Shown here piece after piece: positions 43,041 through 54,240 of a DNA stretch of 64,000 nt. The DNA comes from Thelephora terrestris. Taxonomy: Eukaryota; Basidiomycota; Agaricomycetes; Thelephorales; Thelephoraceae. The stretch covers positions 1,674,001-1,738,000 of the forward strand of contig WIUZ02000003.1 in assembly GCA_015956445.1 (NCBI GenBank), in the 5' to 3' direction. The notes below the pieces were generated by a model. The model did not search any database, was not told the DNA's origin, and saw only the letters and a list, made by a program, of their open reading frames with translations. The translations under genes were made by a program, and so were the position numbers. Position 1 is the first letter of the stretch. Each line of letters opens with the position of its first letter.

Positions 43041-44744
43041 TGCCAATGATCTCTGATCGTGGCTTCCGTGCTGAGAACAGCACCGCTACCATCAAGTTCG
43101 CGGATCCACGAGCTGTGCAGAACAAGCGGTACTTCCTTCCTGCAGCTAGGGTGGCGTACCCCAGTTATCGAGAGGTGCAACGTCACGTGTCGCTGTTTGC
43201 TGGCAACAACTGATATCGCTTTCGCAGATCTTTGCAGCTGCAGACAAGGTGGATGCTCGTCAATTGGAGGTGACGATTGTCAATCCTCCTCGGTACTTGA
43301 CCATGGACGACGAATTGTGGTTTCACAACTTGATTGACCACAAGTTGCAAGAGTCGATGTGCAGGGTGACGTTTGACACCGAGCTGCACATGCCATGGGA
43401 AACTCCGGTATCATCCACCCTGTGGGGTCTTCTTCGAATGGGGATCTATGACCTGGGGGATGGCGAAGGAAGATGGCCTGGAGCTACTCGCTCGCAAAAT
43501 TACACAGCAGCCATTGGTCATCGCTCTGGTTCCTATTGCGGACGGAACAGAAAGCAGTGAGTCGATCTGTGCATCCTGCTTGTGGGATAACACTGATTGG
43601 CTTGTTAGAACGAACACCTGAAACGCGAGGTGAAGGAAGCAAAAGATGATGCCCATAGGATGTACCAGGAGATGTTGGACACCAAGAAGTCTCTCTTGCT
43701 TATGAACAACACACTTCGGGTGACGTTCGAGAGTGAGATGTTGGCGATGCGAGAGGAACACAACCGATTGGTCGAGTCGTTAAAGGAACGGGACGACAGT
43801 GTCCAGAAGGACTTGATTGAGGTCGACCGACGGCTCAACCGTCATAGAAGGGCTTTGAACGAGTTGGACACCAAGTTTGGTGTGATGTTCCCCCGTAATG
43901 ATGGAGGAAACTCATTCCACTTCTTAGGTTGATACGTTGGACGACGCTCTACCATTGCTGGGCGCCAGGGTCGACTCCATGAGTGAGCGACTATGCCATT
44001 GCTGTACTCGTTCAGTGGCTGCCGTCTGTGATGACTCCAAGGATGAGTCAATTCCAGACCGGATGGCTTTGCCGGCTTCTGACAGGTCATACCATATGCC
44101 GACGCGTACTGAGGGCGGGGAGGAGGTCGTTCGCGAGACGTCTGAGGAGACGGCCGTCAACCCAGTCAGCAGTTCGCCCGAGTTGGAGTACGAGGAAGAG
44201 AATGAGGTGGCTGTTCCAGTTCCTCCTCCTTCAGTCTCTCCGGTGTGTGGACAGCGCTCCATTCGTAGTTGTTGATGGGTTCCTTACAACGGTGCTCATC
44301 GTCCAGCCCATAGGATGCAACCAAGCAATCCCAATGTCTTCTTTGAAGGAGTCCTCGAGTCCACCTTCTTATTCCAATGCGATGATGCTTCAATGCCGGT
44401 TGGATCGCAGTGAGCTGATTCCCGTGGAGTCCGTTGACGTGAACGAGTTAACGAGCCTTACACTCTCATCGGTCCGGCATGCAGCGGAGGCCATACGGTT
44501 GGTGACTCAGCTGACCGAGAGGATGGAGGATTGGTCAGCACAGAGGACTCAGAGTTGGGACCAGACCTTGGTCGATTTAGCGAGGAGCCGCCTTCGCGCC
44601 AAAGTTCAGCTGGCCGTCACTCATTGTCTGGAGGAAGCTCAGGTCATCGAGATGGTCGACGAGGAAGTCGTCGAGAGTGCCTCGGAGGGGACGGAGGAGG
44701 AGGAGGTTGCCAGTGCTGAGGAGTACTGGCAGACTAGGTCTTGA
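43041..44744 (+). CDS. coiled-coil coding region of C2 (several blocks)
   Basis: The blocks follow C1: start MPMISDRGFRAENSTA; LTMDDELWFHNLIDHKL and LRMGIYDLGDGEG; the coiled coil LKREVKEAKDDAHRMY with HNRLVESLKERDD; MSERLCHCCTRSVAAV; CGQRSIR; and an acidic end with EEEVASAEEYWQTRS. It looks largely intact, with perhaps a few breaks. B2 has landed 30 bp upstream of its start, cutting it from its original divergent promoter region. Confidence 0.55.
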
Positions 44745-45006
44745 CGGATAGGGTCTGTACACCTTAGTCCTCGTCCATAGAGTCCGTGTGGATTCAACTC
44801 CGTCGGTGGTTCGTCTTATGTCTTCGTTGTGGTTGGCCGTCCATAATATCATCATGCTTGTCTGTGTCCTTTTGATGACGTGTGAGTCGTGATAAGGGAA
44901 ATTGATAAGATAAGAAAGAGGGGGTAAGGAAAGTAGGCGAAAGTTGGGTGTAAAAAATGGTTCAAAAAGGGAATAAAATTCAGCACCCTGACATCAATCA
45001 TGGAAC

Positions 45007-46042
45007 ATCAGCAAAACAGCTTTTTTCACAAAGTGAAAAAGACGATCAAAGTGTGAAAAGCGGTCAAAATACAGGCAAAAAATTGTTTGGTAGTGAAAGG
45101 TAATCAAAAGTGGCCACAAGTGAACCAAAGTGCGATGGCAAGTAAAACAGACACCTGAGCACACGCAGCATTCAGACACAGGGTCTGTGCATGGGTAAAG
45201 TTGGGCATACCGGCAACATGTAACCCTTAAACATGGTCACATGTATGCCAGCTGTCTTCAACTCCTTCTCTGTCTCGCACCTCGTCCTCATAGCATTTCC
45301 ATCTCCATCACTCCTCCCAAGGCCCGCGCAGCCGGCTGGGGCGCGCTCACCACAACAGACTCACAGCAGGGATCACGTACCCTGGCTCAGTTCAACATGA
45401 TGCTCAGATTTGGTACGTTACCTTCCGCTCATTTTGCTCGACAAGAGGGACATTGCAAGTTTCCCCAATTTGTTCATCTCACCTAAAATTCACTTGCTTC
45501 ATAGGACCTCAGTACTTCAGCGCTCAGTGGCAGCCGTCCTCGACCCACCTGCTGTTTCGGTTTGTCCTGGCTCGATCCTCGCGGTCCTTCACACGTCACT
45601 CTGTCTCTCACATTGATCAAAGTTAAAAACATCACAGTCAGTCGCTTCCCTTTGGTTATTTTGAGTCACAGATTACTGACCATTGCTTCCAGGTGCCTGA
45701 ACCTCCTTCATATTTAGTCGCATAGAATCTCACCAACCTTTGATAGTGCCTAGTTCAATAGTAGTCTCGTAACGCATAGCATGTAGTCTGGGGCCGGCAA
45801 CCCAATGATATTCATTTAATCACAAAAAACCCGAACTGAACACAAAGTGAGAAAGAGCCTGATAAAGTGAGAGTCACTTTGCCGCACTTCTCAGCCACTT
45901 TGCCGCACTTTTCGATCGCTTTCAAAGACTTCAAAGACGGTCGGGCCACTTCAAAGATCTTCAAAAAGGGCGTGAAGCTTTCGGCACTTGGTGACTTTTA
46001 ATCACTTCAAAGATCTCTGAAGAGAGTCCGGTTTTGCTGATG
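45007..46042. mobile_element. element J2 with CATCAGCAAAAC ends
   Basis: Terminal inverted repeats CATCAGCAAAAC; the right subterminal part (CACTTCAAAGATCTTCAAAAAGG) is the inverted match of the J1 left part. It is 1.04 kb long, lies directly beside the end of C2, and has no intact transposase. The flanks share only AA, so the duplication is unclear. Confidence 0.55.
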
Positions 46043-46477
46043 AAGCAGTGTGTTGAAGGCTCCGGTTGTGACGGTGTATGTGGACCCTTTCAAGGCGAGG
46101 GATTAGAATGGAAGGTGCAGACGGTGATCATTGTACCATTTTCGTAGCATGCATGCAACCAGAAGGCGGAAAAGTCCATTGAAGACCTACCAGCGTTCAG
46201 TTTATAGTTCAGCGTGGTCGTAATGGAGTCGGAATCATTAAGATGTTCCGCTCAGCAAAGATTGGAGAGGTACTACGTATCAGTGACTACCCGGATATAA
46301 TTACATCAGCAATTGCACACTACATGCGCAAATAGGAAGAACAAATTTCTGAGCACGAACGAGTAGCGGGACCACGAGCGAAGAAGTCTATAAATACATA
46401 AATAGATTCGCCGATTCCCAGAGCGATTTCCGGAGGCCCCAGAAACGCAAGACAATGTCGGATGTAGCCGTTCACCG
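46043..46477. other. intergenic, 3' flank of DUF6535-like gene 1
   Basis: No gene. The stretch around 46190-46290 resembles 52250-52340 and 54220-54300, so the duplicated units of the gene array begin here. Confidence 0.45.
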
Positions 46478-47057
46478 TTAAGCCTTTCCTCCAAGCTTCT
46501 TCACAATACGAAGAGTGGTTACGCTCGGCAAAAGTGGTATCTGCAAGATAAGGGCTACGAAAAGCCAAAAGAACACTCCCGAGAGCAACAAATATATCAC
46601 AAAGAATACCCAACGGGTGAACCAATCCACGACCTTGTTCTTCCAGTTCAACGCGTTGCTGTCCGTGAGGAACTTGATGAGCATCGCATACAATCCGCAT
46701 AGGAGAGTGGCGGCAAGGCAGGCGTATAGAGTGAACTGGGCAAAAACGAGTGTGGCCGGAGCACCAGACCAGGTAGGAAGAGTAGGGTGAGGGCCGCTTC
46801 CGGGAAGAGACCCGTTCGTGGCGGTGTAGACGAGGACGCGTAGGAGAGCGGTGGCGTCATCGGCCGAACTTTCTTGAAGCTGGGGCTGGATGTAGATGAC
46901 AAAGGAGGTGATCGTTGCGGCGAGTAGACCGACCTGTACCCGGGTCAGCGCACGCGGGCATTCAAAATTTACAGAACTCACAATCACGAGGAGGATGTTC
47001 AGCTCTTCGTTGCGCCTCTTCCCGGCATCGTCAACGGTCATCACCTTTGAGGGTCTC
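46478..47057 (-). CDS. DUF6535-like membrane protein gene 1 (start codon lost?)
   Basis: The two main exons are 47057-46982 and 46933-46478, separated by a 48-bp intron (GTGAGT..TACAG). They encode EELNILLVI, then VGLLAATITSFVIYIQPQ (membrane segment 1), ATLVFAQFTLYACLAATLLC (segment 2), MLIKFLTDSNALNWKNKVVDW, and RWVFFVIYLLLSGVFFWLF (segment 3). The layout and the GLLAA.ITSF.IY start match fungal DUF6535 proteins. In genes 4 and 5 translation starts in a small upstream exon ATGTC[CT]GAGAG; here that place (about 47327) reads ATATCCCCGAG, so the usual start is missing. An ATG at 47044 could still start a shorter protein. Confidence 0.55.
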
Positions 47058-47812
47058 CTGCCGACTCGAGAATTAACAACCCAACATGTCAGCGCTGAGA
47101 TTACAACCGCACCCCGATAGAGTACCGCCCTCGAGGGCGGTTAGGGAGCTGGAATGTTGATACAACTGTGGTCTGGGGCCCAAATGATAAGCCAGGTAAT
47201 TGATGACCAGTTTGGACTGTGGACGAACCGTGGTGCCCAATAGACTGGCTGTCCGGGACCAACACTTCTCCGGTTGGGAAAGATTAGATTAGAGGGAGGA
47301 ATTTGTGGGGTCTCATTGAACTCACCTCGGGGATATGTTTGGGAATGTTGCTGTGGACGAAGACATACGGGTAAATGAGCGATGGCTGCAGGAAGGAATA
47401 GCAGTGAATAGCGAGTAGGTGGGGAATGTGTCTATTATATACCACAGCCAGCAGCGAGGTAATGCAATCTAACCACGACGGGTGGTCGTGATGCAAACCC
47501 AGAGGCAGACCGTCACTGCAATGGAGAAGCAACTCTGATCTGGTATAGAGCCATCAGCAAATCGTGGAATCCTGACGATCAGATTGACCTAGCTTCGCCT
47601 CAGAAGTCAAGGTGCAGTGCTAACTCTCCAAGTATAAGACCAAGTCGTGTCGGTCTCATTCTCTCCGGCCAAGAGAATCTAATGAATCACCTTCACGTTG
47701 AATCGAGATGAGACCGTGGCGCACTCGACGAAAGATTGGCAGTTAGGGATACCCGATCACTGGGGGCTGGATTCTGGATCTCCCAGTCCTCCGCTTCCAT
47801 TCACTTTCCCGT
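47058..47812. other. intergenic, upstream of gene 1
   Basis: Holds the decayed first-exon site of gene 1 near 47327 and its 5' flank, which resembles the flanks of genes 4 and 5 (CCGCT or CATCGCTCATTTACCC region, TATAATAGACAC-like TATA on the minus strand near 47430). No other gene is seen. Confidence 0.4.
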
Positions 47813-48208
47813 TCAATCATCCCCCAAACGGCAGTCAAACGCGGCGCTCTGTCTCCCGCATCTCCCCAGTTCCCGCTCAGGTTTCATCTTTTCCCTTGAT
47901 CTGGCTGAGATTCGCATTTTCGCGCCCTCACGGCACAACCTGATCAGTATCCACACACCGCCTACCTCAAGGGTTTCACTTGGCACTTCACGGTGGCCCC
48001 CCGTCGTTCTAACCAAGTGTGTTCGATTGGCGTCTTGGACGTCTTCAGAGTAAGTTGTGGATCCTGGTGGCATACGTTGTACCCTTCCGCTGCCCGGAAA
48101 CAAGGTATGAAGATCACGGGAGAGTGTGTTTGAGAGAGAGCCTACCTCATACAAATCCAGCAGATCGGTGAATTTCATTATTCGAAGCCTAGTGATCTTC
48201 ACACTCAA
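47813..48208 (-). CDS. hypothetical small protein, unassigned
   Basis: A 131-residue open frame starting MSVKITRLRIMKFTDLLDLYE. A GT..AG pair (donor after LLDLYE) could remove about 56 bp and shorten it. There is no known motif and it has no counterpart in the other units, so it may be chance. Confidence 0.2.
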   Translation of the reverse strand: MSVKITRLRIMKFTDLLDLYEVGSLSNTLSRDLHTLFPGSGRVQRMPPGSTTYSEDVQDANRTHLVRTTGGHREVPSETLEVGGVWILIRLCREGAKMRISARSREKMKPERELGRCGRQSAAFDCRLGDD

Positions 48209-48356
48209 GCGTCATAACGATCACCTCTGAAGTACGGGATTTTCGCCCTACCAACAATCATGCACATCGTCGGAGGAAGCACTGACACCGAGTTGGATAC
48301 ACTTGAGAGAGAATACATGGGTAAGGCATAATCGATAAGCATATGGTAAGCTCCGT

Positions 48357-49207
48357 CTAAGGCAACGCTGCAGATATTCGCTTCAATAAACCCCGGGAAT
48401 TTGCATACCAAAGGTTCAAAAACGCCAAAAAAATAAATATCAGGTAGAATGGCATAATAGCGAGGGCAGTAACAAGGACAACCCGGGAGACCACGACGCT
48501 GACCTTCCAGAGGTACACTGTAAGAGCGCAGTAAGCGAACAAGAGCCCGAACTGGAGGTTGAAAGGGAGTAGCAAAAGGAGGAAACGCAAAGCGAACCAC
48601 GACACCCTAATATCCGAGAGACTCTCTTCTCCTACCTCAATGTCACCTGAGTCGACGAGATCATATGTGTCCGACAACTGTTTGGCGAGTAGCGCAAACA
48701 ATACGGATGAGAGTGTGAAGGCGAGACTGAGGTATAGGAGGACTTGGGTTGCGATAATCTCGTTTGAAGGCCCAGTCCAGTCTGGAACCGCAGGGACGGT
48801 GGTACCAAAAGCGGTCTTGTTCATATTGTAGAGGATGACACGGAGGAGGGCGGCCGAATCTTCACCGGGATCCTGCTGGAGTTGAGGTTGGATGAAGACG
48901 ACGAAGGCTGAAATCACGGCGGAGAGTAGACCGGCCTGTACTCCCCCGAGATTAGTGCACATATATTTACACGACCCACAAAAACTCGAGCTCACAACTA
49001 TGAGTATAATGTTTAGATCATCGCTGCGTTTCTTGAAAAACTCTTCGCTGCTGAATCTAGACTTAATCTGCTGCATTTCCATGGCTGGAAGCCGTTCCCC
49101 GTTGCTTTCGTCATCTCTACTTGAGGGCCAAACGCAAGTTAGGCGCAAGAAACCATAGAGCCTCGATGTACTCACGCCACAACTTGGATTTCTCCTACGC
49201 CCGACAT
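48357..49207 (-). CDS. DUF6535-like membrane protein gene 2
   Basis: Three exons, 49207-49176, 49116-48996 and 48935-48357, with introns of 59 and 60 bp (GTGAGT..AGTAG, GTGAGC..TACAG), give 243 residues. The protein starts MSGVGEIQVVA, is polar to about residue 42, then has four membrane segments: LIVAGLLSAVISAFVVF, ATQVLLYLSLAFTLSSVLF, LLLLPFNLQFGLLFAYCALTV and VLVTALAIMPFYLIFIFLAF. That is the normal four-helix DUF6535 plan. I chose the ATG at 49207 because gene 3 has the same 32-bp first exon (MSGLEEIKID). Function of the family is unknown. Confidence 0.7.
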
Positions 49208-49232
49208 ACTGAGGGATATCACTGAGGGTCAC

Positions 49233-49698
49233 TGGGACGCGGATAGAGAAGTGGAAGTTTGCGGAAGGAGGTTCGGCGGTAATTGAAAGTCAAGTGGTTA
49301 TTTGAGGAGGGGAAACGATGGGCAAGGATGCACAGATGACAGCTGGCCGCGAGGAAGACCCAGATAATTCGCTTCACTTTCCTTATAGCGTACACATAAA
49401 GTAATCAGGAGCGTGTAGAACACATGGACCATTTTCATGTAGGCACAGTATCGATGCAAGGCAGATAAGGTTACATCAGCGCGACAGTGGCAGCGGTTCC
49501 AATTTTCCAAGACGCCGGCCTAAGGCGTGTTGCACTGATAAGGTGGGGAGTCGTGTTGAGCTTAGTCACGGTCCGGCAGTCAGGTTCGAGCAAGCACAGG
49601 CACGACGTCCACATTACATATACGGGATCTTGGCCCCAAAATGAGAAGGAGGGGGGAGACAAGAGCAAACTTCATGTGATCGCGATCACGTTCTCATG
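49233..49698. other. intergenic between genes 2 and 3
   Basis: Upstream region of gene 2 (5' flank on the minus strand). Short frames only; no gene seen. Confidence 0.4.
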
Positions 49699-49790
49699 CT
49701 CCTCGCCGCCGCCGCGACACTCTCATAAGGATTATACGCGATTCTCGTCAAGTTCCTCACGGACAGCAACGTTTCCGGTATCGATAACAG
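49699..49790 (+). pseudogene. inverted broken fragment of a DUF6535-like gene
   Basis: On the plus strand, opposite to all its relatives, the codons read LLAAAATLS, stop (TAA at 49726), then GLYAILVKFLTDSNVS. This matches LAATLLCGLYAMLIKFLTDSNAL of gene 1. Nothing of the rest of the gene is recognisable beside it. Confidence 0.65.
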
Positions 49791-49921
49791 AAAGATCGTT
49801 TTCGATAAATGAACAAAAGTGATGACAACAGTATTCACAATAACCCAAGAAGAACATACATCAGCCGCAGAGCCTAGTGGCTTCGTCCCCCCATGGTGGG
49901 CGGAGACGGGGAGATTCAAGG

Positions 49922-50694
49922 CTACCTACCCGCTGTGAGATGGGAAGCGTAGAATGACAAGATACCAAGGGTGACGATCGGGACAAGGGTAGCGATCATG
50001 AAGTTAACCATCCAGAGATAGACCGAAAGGGCAAAACCAAAAAAAACGATCGCGGACTGCAGCAGAAAGGACGATGTAGAAAGAACAACATCGATGTCAA
50101 GGGTGAACCGCCTGAGCCTATGCTGACCTTGCCCAATGCCGGGACCCCACAAGCGGGTTGAGGGATGTTGGCTCATCAGTCGGTTAGCGAAGAGGGACAG
50201 AAATGCAGAAGCGAGTGTGGCAGAAAGACCAATGTATAGGAGGGCCTGGGTCACGATTGTCGAGCGTGGAATAGCACTCCAGTGTGGGACTCGAGTGCCA
50301 TCGCCTCCAAAGAAGGTGTCGTACATCCCGAGGAGGAGCATGAGTGGGAAAGTTGCAGGTTCCTCAGTGGAATCTGATTGGAGTTGAGGAAGAGTGTAGA
50401 TTATGAAGGCGGAAATCATGGTGGAGAGTAGACCGGCCTGTACTCCGTCAGCGCATAAGAAAGTGCAGACACCGGGGGACTCACAATTGTTATGGTGTTT
50501 TTCAAGCGTTCGTCGCGCTGCTTCATGAAATCCACCTTGGAACTCCGAGAGTCAGACCGCCACTGCTCCCAGATTGCGTTTTCCTGACCACCGCTTCCGT
50601 CCTCTCGGCTATAGGAGCAGCGCGCGTCAGAAAACCGGGATGACAAAATCCCGATGGTTTACCTGTCGATCTTGATCTCTTCCAGACCGGACAT
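49922..50694 (-). CDS. DUF6535-like membrane protein gene 3
   Basis: Three exons, 50694-50663, 50608-50485 and 50437-49922, with introns of 54 and 47 bp, encode 223 residues. It starts MSGLEEIKIDSRED; WEQWRSDSR and KNTITI lead into membrane segment 1 (AGLLSTMISAFIIYTLPQ). Later segments are VTQALLYIGLSATLASAFLS, FLLQSAIVFFGFALSVYLW and ATLVPIVTLGILSFY. The four-helix plan fits DUF6535. It is more diverged from genes 1, 4 and 5 than they are from each other. A TAG just after SHLTAGR ends it. Confidence 0.7.
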
Positions 50695-51900
50695 GTTAGA
50701 GGATACGACTAGGGCCAAGAGAAGTGTGGGTTGTGGGGTGGTGGTAGTAGCGAGGAGAAGATGGGCATCGACCGGATAATCGACAGCCGACTGCAAGGGA
50801 AAGCCAGATATCATCACGTCATAGGTCAGGGAAACAGTGCGGGCTCGACCGAGGGCGAACGCATGGCTCAATTGCTAACGTGGAGAGGGCGAAGATTTGT
50901 GGTTAGTTGATGGGCCGTTAGACAGGTCCATTCCAGCGCGCTGGTCAAGTTTTCGGCGGCGACTCAAAATCGGTTGGAAACATCGGTGATGGATCCGTTA
51001 ACGGGTCCTCACGTGGTTCTAATCAATTTTCAGGCTTTCGACCATCTATTGGTGGAATGGATGCAAGACGGGGCCCGTCTTGAGGTGTGGAGGTGAAAAA
51101 ATTGACTCCAAAAAATACCCTACGGGTTCCGCACCCGGTTTTGCAGTGTAAAACCTGTGCCACAAGGACCAGGTCAGCGTGCGCTTTCCTCTCAGAAAGT
51201 CTTACGGTGAACGGTCAAATACTGCGGTCGCACTCGGCGAGTTTTCTCAACTCGTAGGTATCTCCTCCCCTTGATGTCGTGTGTGGAACAACACATTGAT
51301 CACTGTTGCCAGATTCCCCCGCTTTGCCGCCTGGCTGGCGGCAGCAGTATGACTCAAAGTAACGTTATCTTCTTCCTTCCCCGCTACAGACTCAACATCT
51401 TTCCCCGCAGCTATAAGCCATGGTATATTTTCCCGTGGCCTCCGACTTAGACGATAATCTAAACGCGGCCGATTTCTAGGTTTTATCCCCTCTTTAAGTC
51501 GGACTCATCCTTCTGGCCAACCTCCTCCGGCTTCCGGCCCACCGCTAACCCAACGCCAACCCCCTTCGGGGCCACTTGCACCCCAGGACAAGTATAGTTC
51601 GCACAATGACAGTAGGATGCTCCTCCTTCGGATTTCTCTGATAAGCTTGACCACCTCGAGATGGTAATCAACCCTGACCACAGCCAGTCGCTTGTTCGGC
51701 GGTTTTCCTGGTAACCACCATGGATCCAGCAATGGGAAGCAGATCCGTGGTCCTGGGTTTGGTGGCTATGGTCAACCTTATCTCCCCACGCGAACCGCCC
51801 ACGTCCAAGGTGAACCCAAGAATCACCGTGGAATGGGAGGGCTGGGATGTTAGGTCATTGTTCAGTCTCCCCCCGACCTGCATTCTAATCTAGTCCTTAT
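50695..51900. other. intergenic, no supported gene
   Basis: The upstream region of gene 3 followed by GC-rich DNA with several overlapping short frames on the minus strand (51483-51883). None has a recognisable motif. Confidence 0.4.
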
Positions 51901-51916
51901 CCGGTCTCCCATACAC

Positions 51917-52298
51917 TCATCCAGCTGCTGGTGCTGGTGCCGGTCTGCTTGGCCTTCTCGTTGCAGATGACGCGGCTTGTCTAAGGTTCTGCGCGTCCCA
52001 CAATATGCGGACTTCTTCGAGGTAAGGGTAGAACGCGAAGATCGCAATCAACCCACTCCCTCCTGAGTGATGGAAAATGGTAGGACTTACGCGCTTCAAA
52101 GATGTCGATGGTTGTTAGCAACCTACAGGCAATATTCTGCCAGCGTATAATCTTACCGGATAGAATCGTCAAATAACCGATGAGCAGGACGGTCGAAGCC
52201 ATTCCAGAACGACAAGTGGAAGCCCACAATATGATACTAGTGCTCATTGTAATCAGAGGTTGGCAGTCCAGCGTAGTCGTTAACGGTATCGATTTCAA
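51917..52298 (-). CDS. putative small membrane protein, partial
   Basis: Minus-strand frames suggest a short hydrophobic protein: GMASTVLLIGYLTILS (52200-52160), RLLTTIDIFEAR (52120-52085), then after a possible very short intron SGLIAIFAFYPYLEEVRILWD. Splice signals exist (GTAAGA..TGTAG, GTAAGT..CTCAG), but the second intron would be only 28 bp, which is improbable. I do not recognise a family; it could be a relic. Confidence 0.25.
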
Positions 52299-52299
52299 T

Positions 52300-54240
52300 C
52301 AGGCTCAATATGATGCTCCGCTCAGCGCTTTATGGGAGTGTGCTATAATTAGCCACCTGAATTCAACGTCTGCGTAATACACGACCAATCACACATGTGG
52401 AGGTATCAATCAATTCACTCTTCAGAGAGAATGAGAAGCGGTTCGGGAACAATGAAAAAGATTCGAAAATAAATATAAAATCCATGGGGTCAAGCAGACA
52501 ACCGGAGCGACCCCCGGAGATCTCCGAACTGCACGAGCGTTCCGTCGGATGGGCATCAGTAACCCCATAGAGCGGAGTACTTGCCAGAAAGTGAACCTTA
52601 TAGTGTATCAGCGCGTCAAATTGACGAAATACTACGCGAGAACGAGCCTCGGAAGGCGTCCGCTGCTCTCGCAGCGGTTTTCTCGGTGCGCTGCCGTGAG
52701 TCTCCGCGTCTCGCCTTGGAACCGGCTCTGTTTCGTCCGGCGGCTCTCCTGACTCTGGTCCTGGTCTTGAGAAAGGAAAAGTGCGCTTGAGTTCCATGTT
52801 GTATACGACGTACCCCCAATGGGACCCTGAAATTGCAACCATAGCTGGCGTGGAGCATTGGAATTGAGGCGTTGGAAGGTGATCCTAGCTTCTGTTACAG
52901 ACTGTCGCACTTTAGAAGCGGCTAGCACGTTGATGATCGACAGTGTGGTAAATTATGCCGACCCTTCCCTTTCGAAATGAAGGAAAGGATCGCAACTGGT
53001 CACACCAGGTTTCAAGGGACGAACACGAGGAGAAGGGCGGGTCTCGAAGGCGTCAAAGGTTCCTGAAAATTCAGCGAGAGCTGGAAATCGGATGGCATTT
53101 CTTTAAGCCTGTTTCTCTAAGATACAAGTTGAAGCTTTCTGAAAGATGATTAGTTGGAAAAGCGTGATAACTATCAGGTCACGCGGGACTCGCCCTCAAT
53201 CAGTGACGCGAGGAATGGAACGCGATGGGCGGAGATGAGCGGATTTCAGCTGACCTGGAAAACAAGCAGATACTCTCGGGGAAGTAGCGTGAATCAGGTA
53301 TAGACCGGATATGCACTTCGATCGCAGTGGGCCGAAGAAGAACACGCCCCCGATCATTAGCGATAAGTAGGTAAGTTTATCTCATCGTTCAGTTAGTTTT
53401 TTGAAGTGTTGATCCGAAAAAGGGAAGGCGGTGAGCGCGGAATATGTGACAGTTGGCCGTGAGCAAAGCCAGATATCCTCATTGCAAACGTCTGGGAAGC
53501 AGCGTCACTTTGTATAGAGATCCAACCGAGAACATGCAGAAACGTGCCTGGATTTGGTGATGATCCGAGGGACCGCACTGTTGATAACTAGTCCAGAAAT
53601 ACGTCCACCTGACCGTGCAGCCTGAGGTAGGTCCATTTTTCTCAAGCGCCTGTCCAAGCCGTGCATGTTGGCAGGACACGTGATCGAGGTGAAATCAGTC
53701 GGTCTATTTTGGACAACCCACACGGGGAGGATCGTGGAAGGGGTGTGGGGGCCTAGCGGAAACATTACCGGGTAAAGCATCTGTTTCTCGCAGTCGTCCA
53801 ATACCGATCATACAAGACTCTGATCTTCCCGGCTCGAGCACCTCCCGAAATATGAAGCCCCAGTCATTCGAGCCTGAACCATCATACGGGCCGTCACTTG
53901 GTGAATTGAGAAGGTGATGGGCGTGGGATACTGGGCAGTTGTACGAGGAAGGGGGCGATGGCATGACAGCCAGCCGTGAGGAGAATTCAGACACCTTCAT
54001 TTCAGGGAAGAAACACCGACTCTATATCAAGTCAATACCCTAGAAAGTAGCTGAAACGACTGGTAATCGTGGTGAGCTTACCGAGTACAGACGGTTGGGG
54101 TCGCAAGTAGATCTACGATGTCTACATGAGGTAGGATCGTGGTTTCGAAATGGGGACGAGGGGAAGTGGGGGAAAACTCGACCGTGGGTAAACGCGATCG
54201 TTTGAGCTCCGCACGAGCGTATCCATTACATAGCGGGACC
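52300..54240. repeat. truncated array unit 0
   Basis: Bases 52280-52580 match the 3' flank of gene 4 (ACCGGAGCGA, GGAGATCTCC, TTCCGTC), and from about 53290 on the sequence follows the 5' flank of genes 4 and 5 (GGTATAGACCGGATATCCACTTC-like, AAGGGAAGGCG, CAGATATCCTC). The gene body between them is missing or replaced (52600-53250). It is the remains of another duplication unit. Confidence 0.55.

Larger units (their letters stand above)
33703..44994 (-). mobile_element. LTR-like module C2, split by nested insertions
   Basis: Matches C1 from CAATGGGGCAAAGG (C1 21575) onward and ends CACCCTGACA at 44994. About 70 bp at its promoter-side terminus are missing, so no 5-bp duplication can be shown. 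Inserted elements are D (33785-34398), A3 (34593-36839) and B2 (37422-43010, with A4 inside). The plus-strand coding region is at 43041-44744. It is the oldest layer of this stack. Confidence 0.7.

Noticed and set aside
52363-52928. Genes in the 159- and 98-residue minus-strand frames of unit 0
   Set aside because: The frames run across the junction of duplicated flank and replaced sequence and have Arg/Ser-rich random-looking content.
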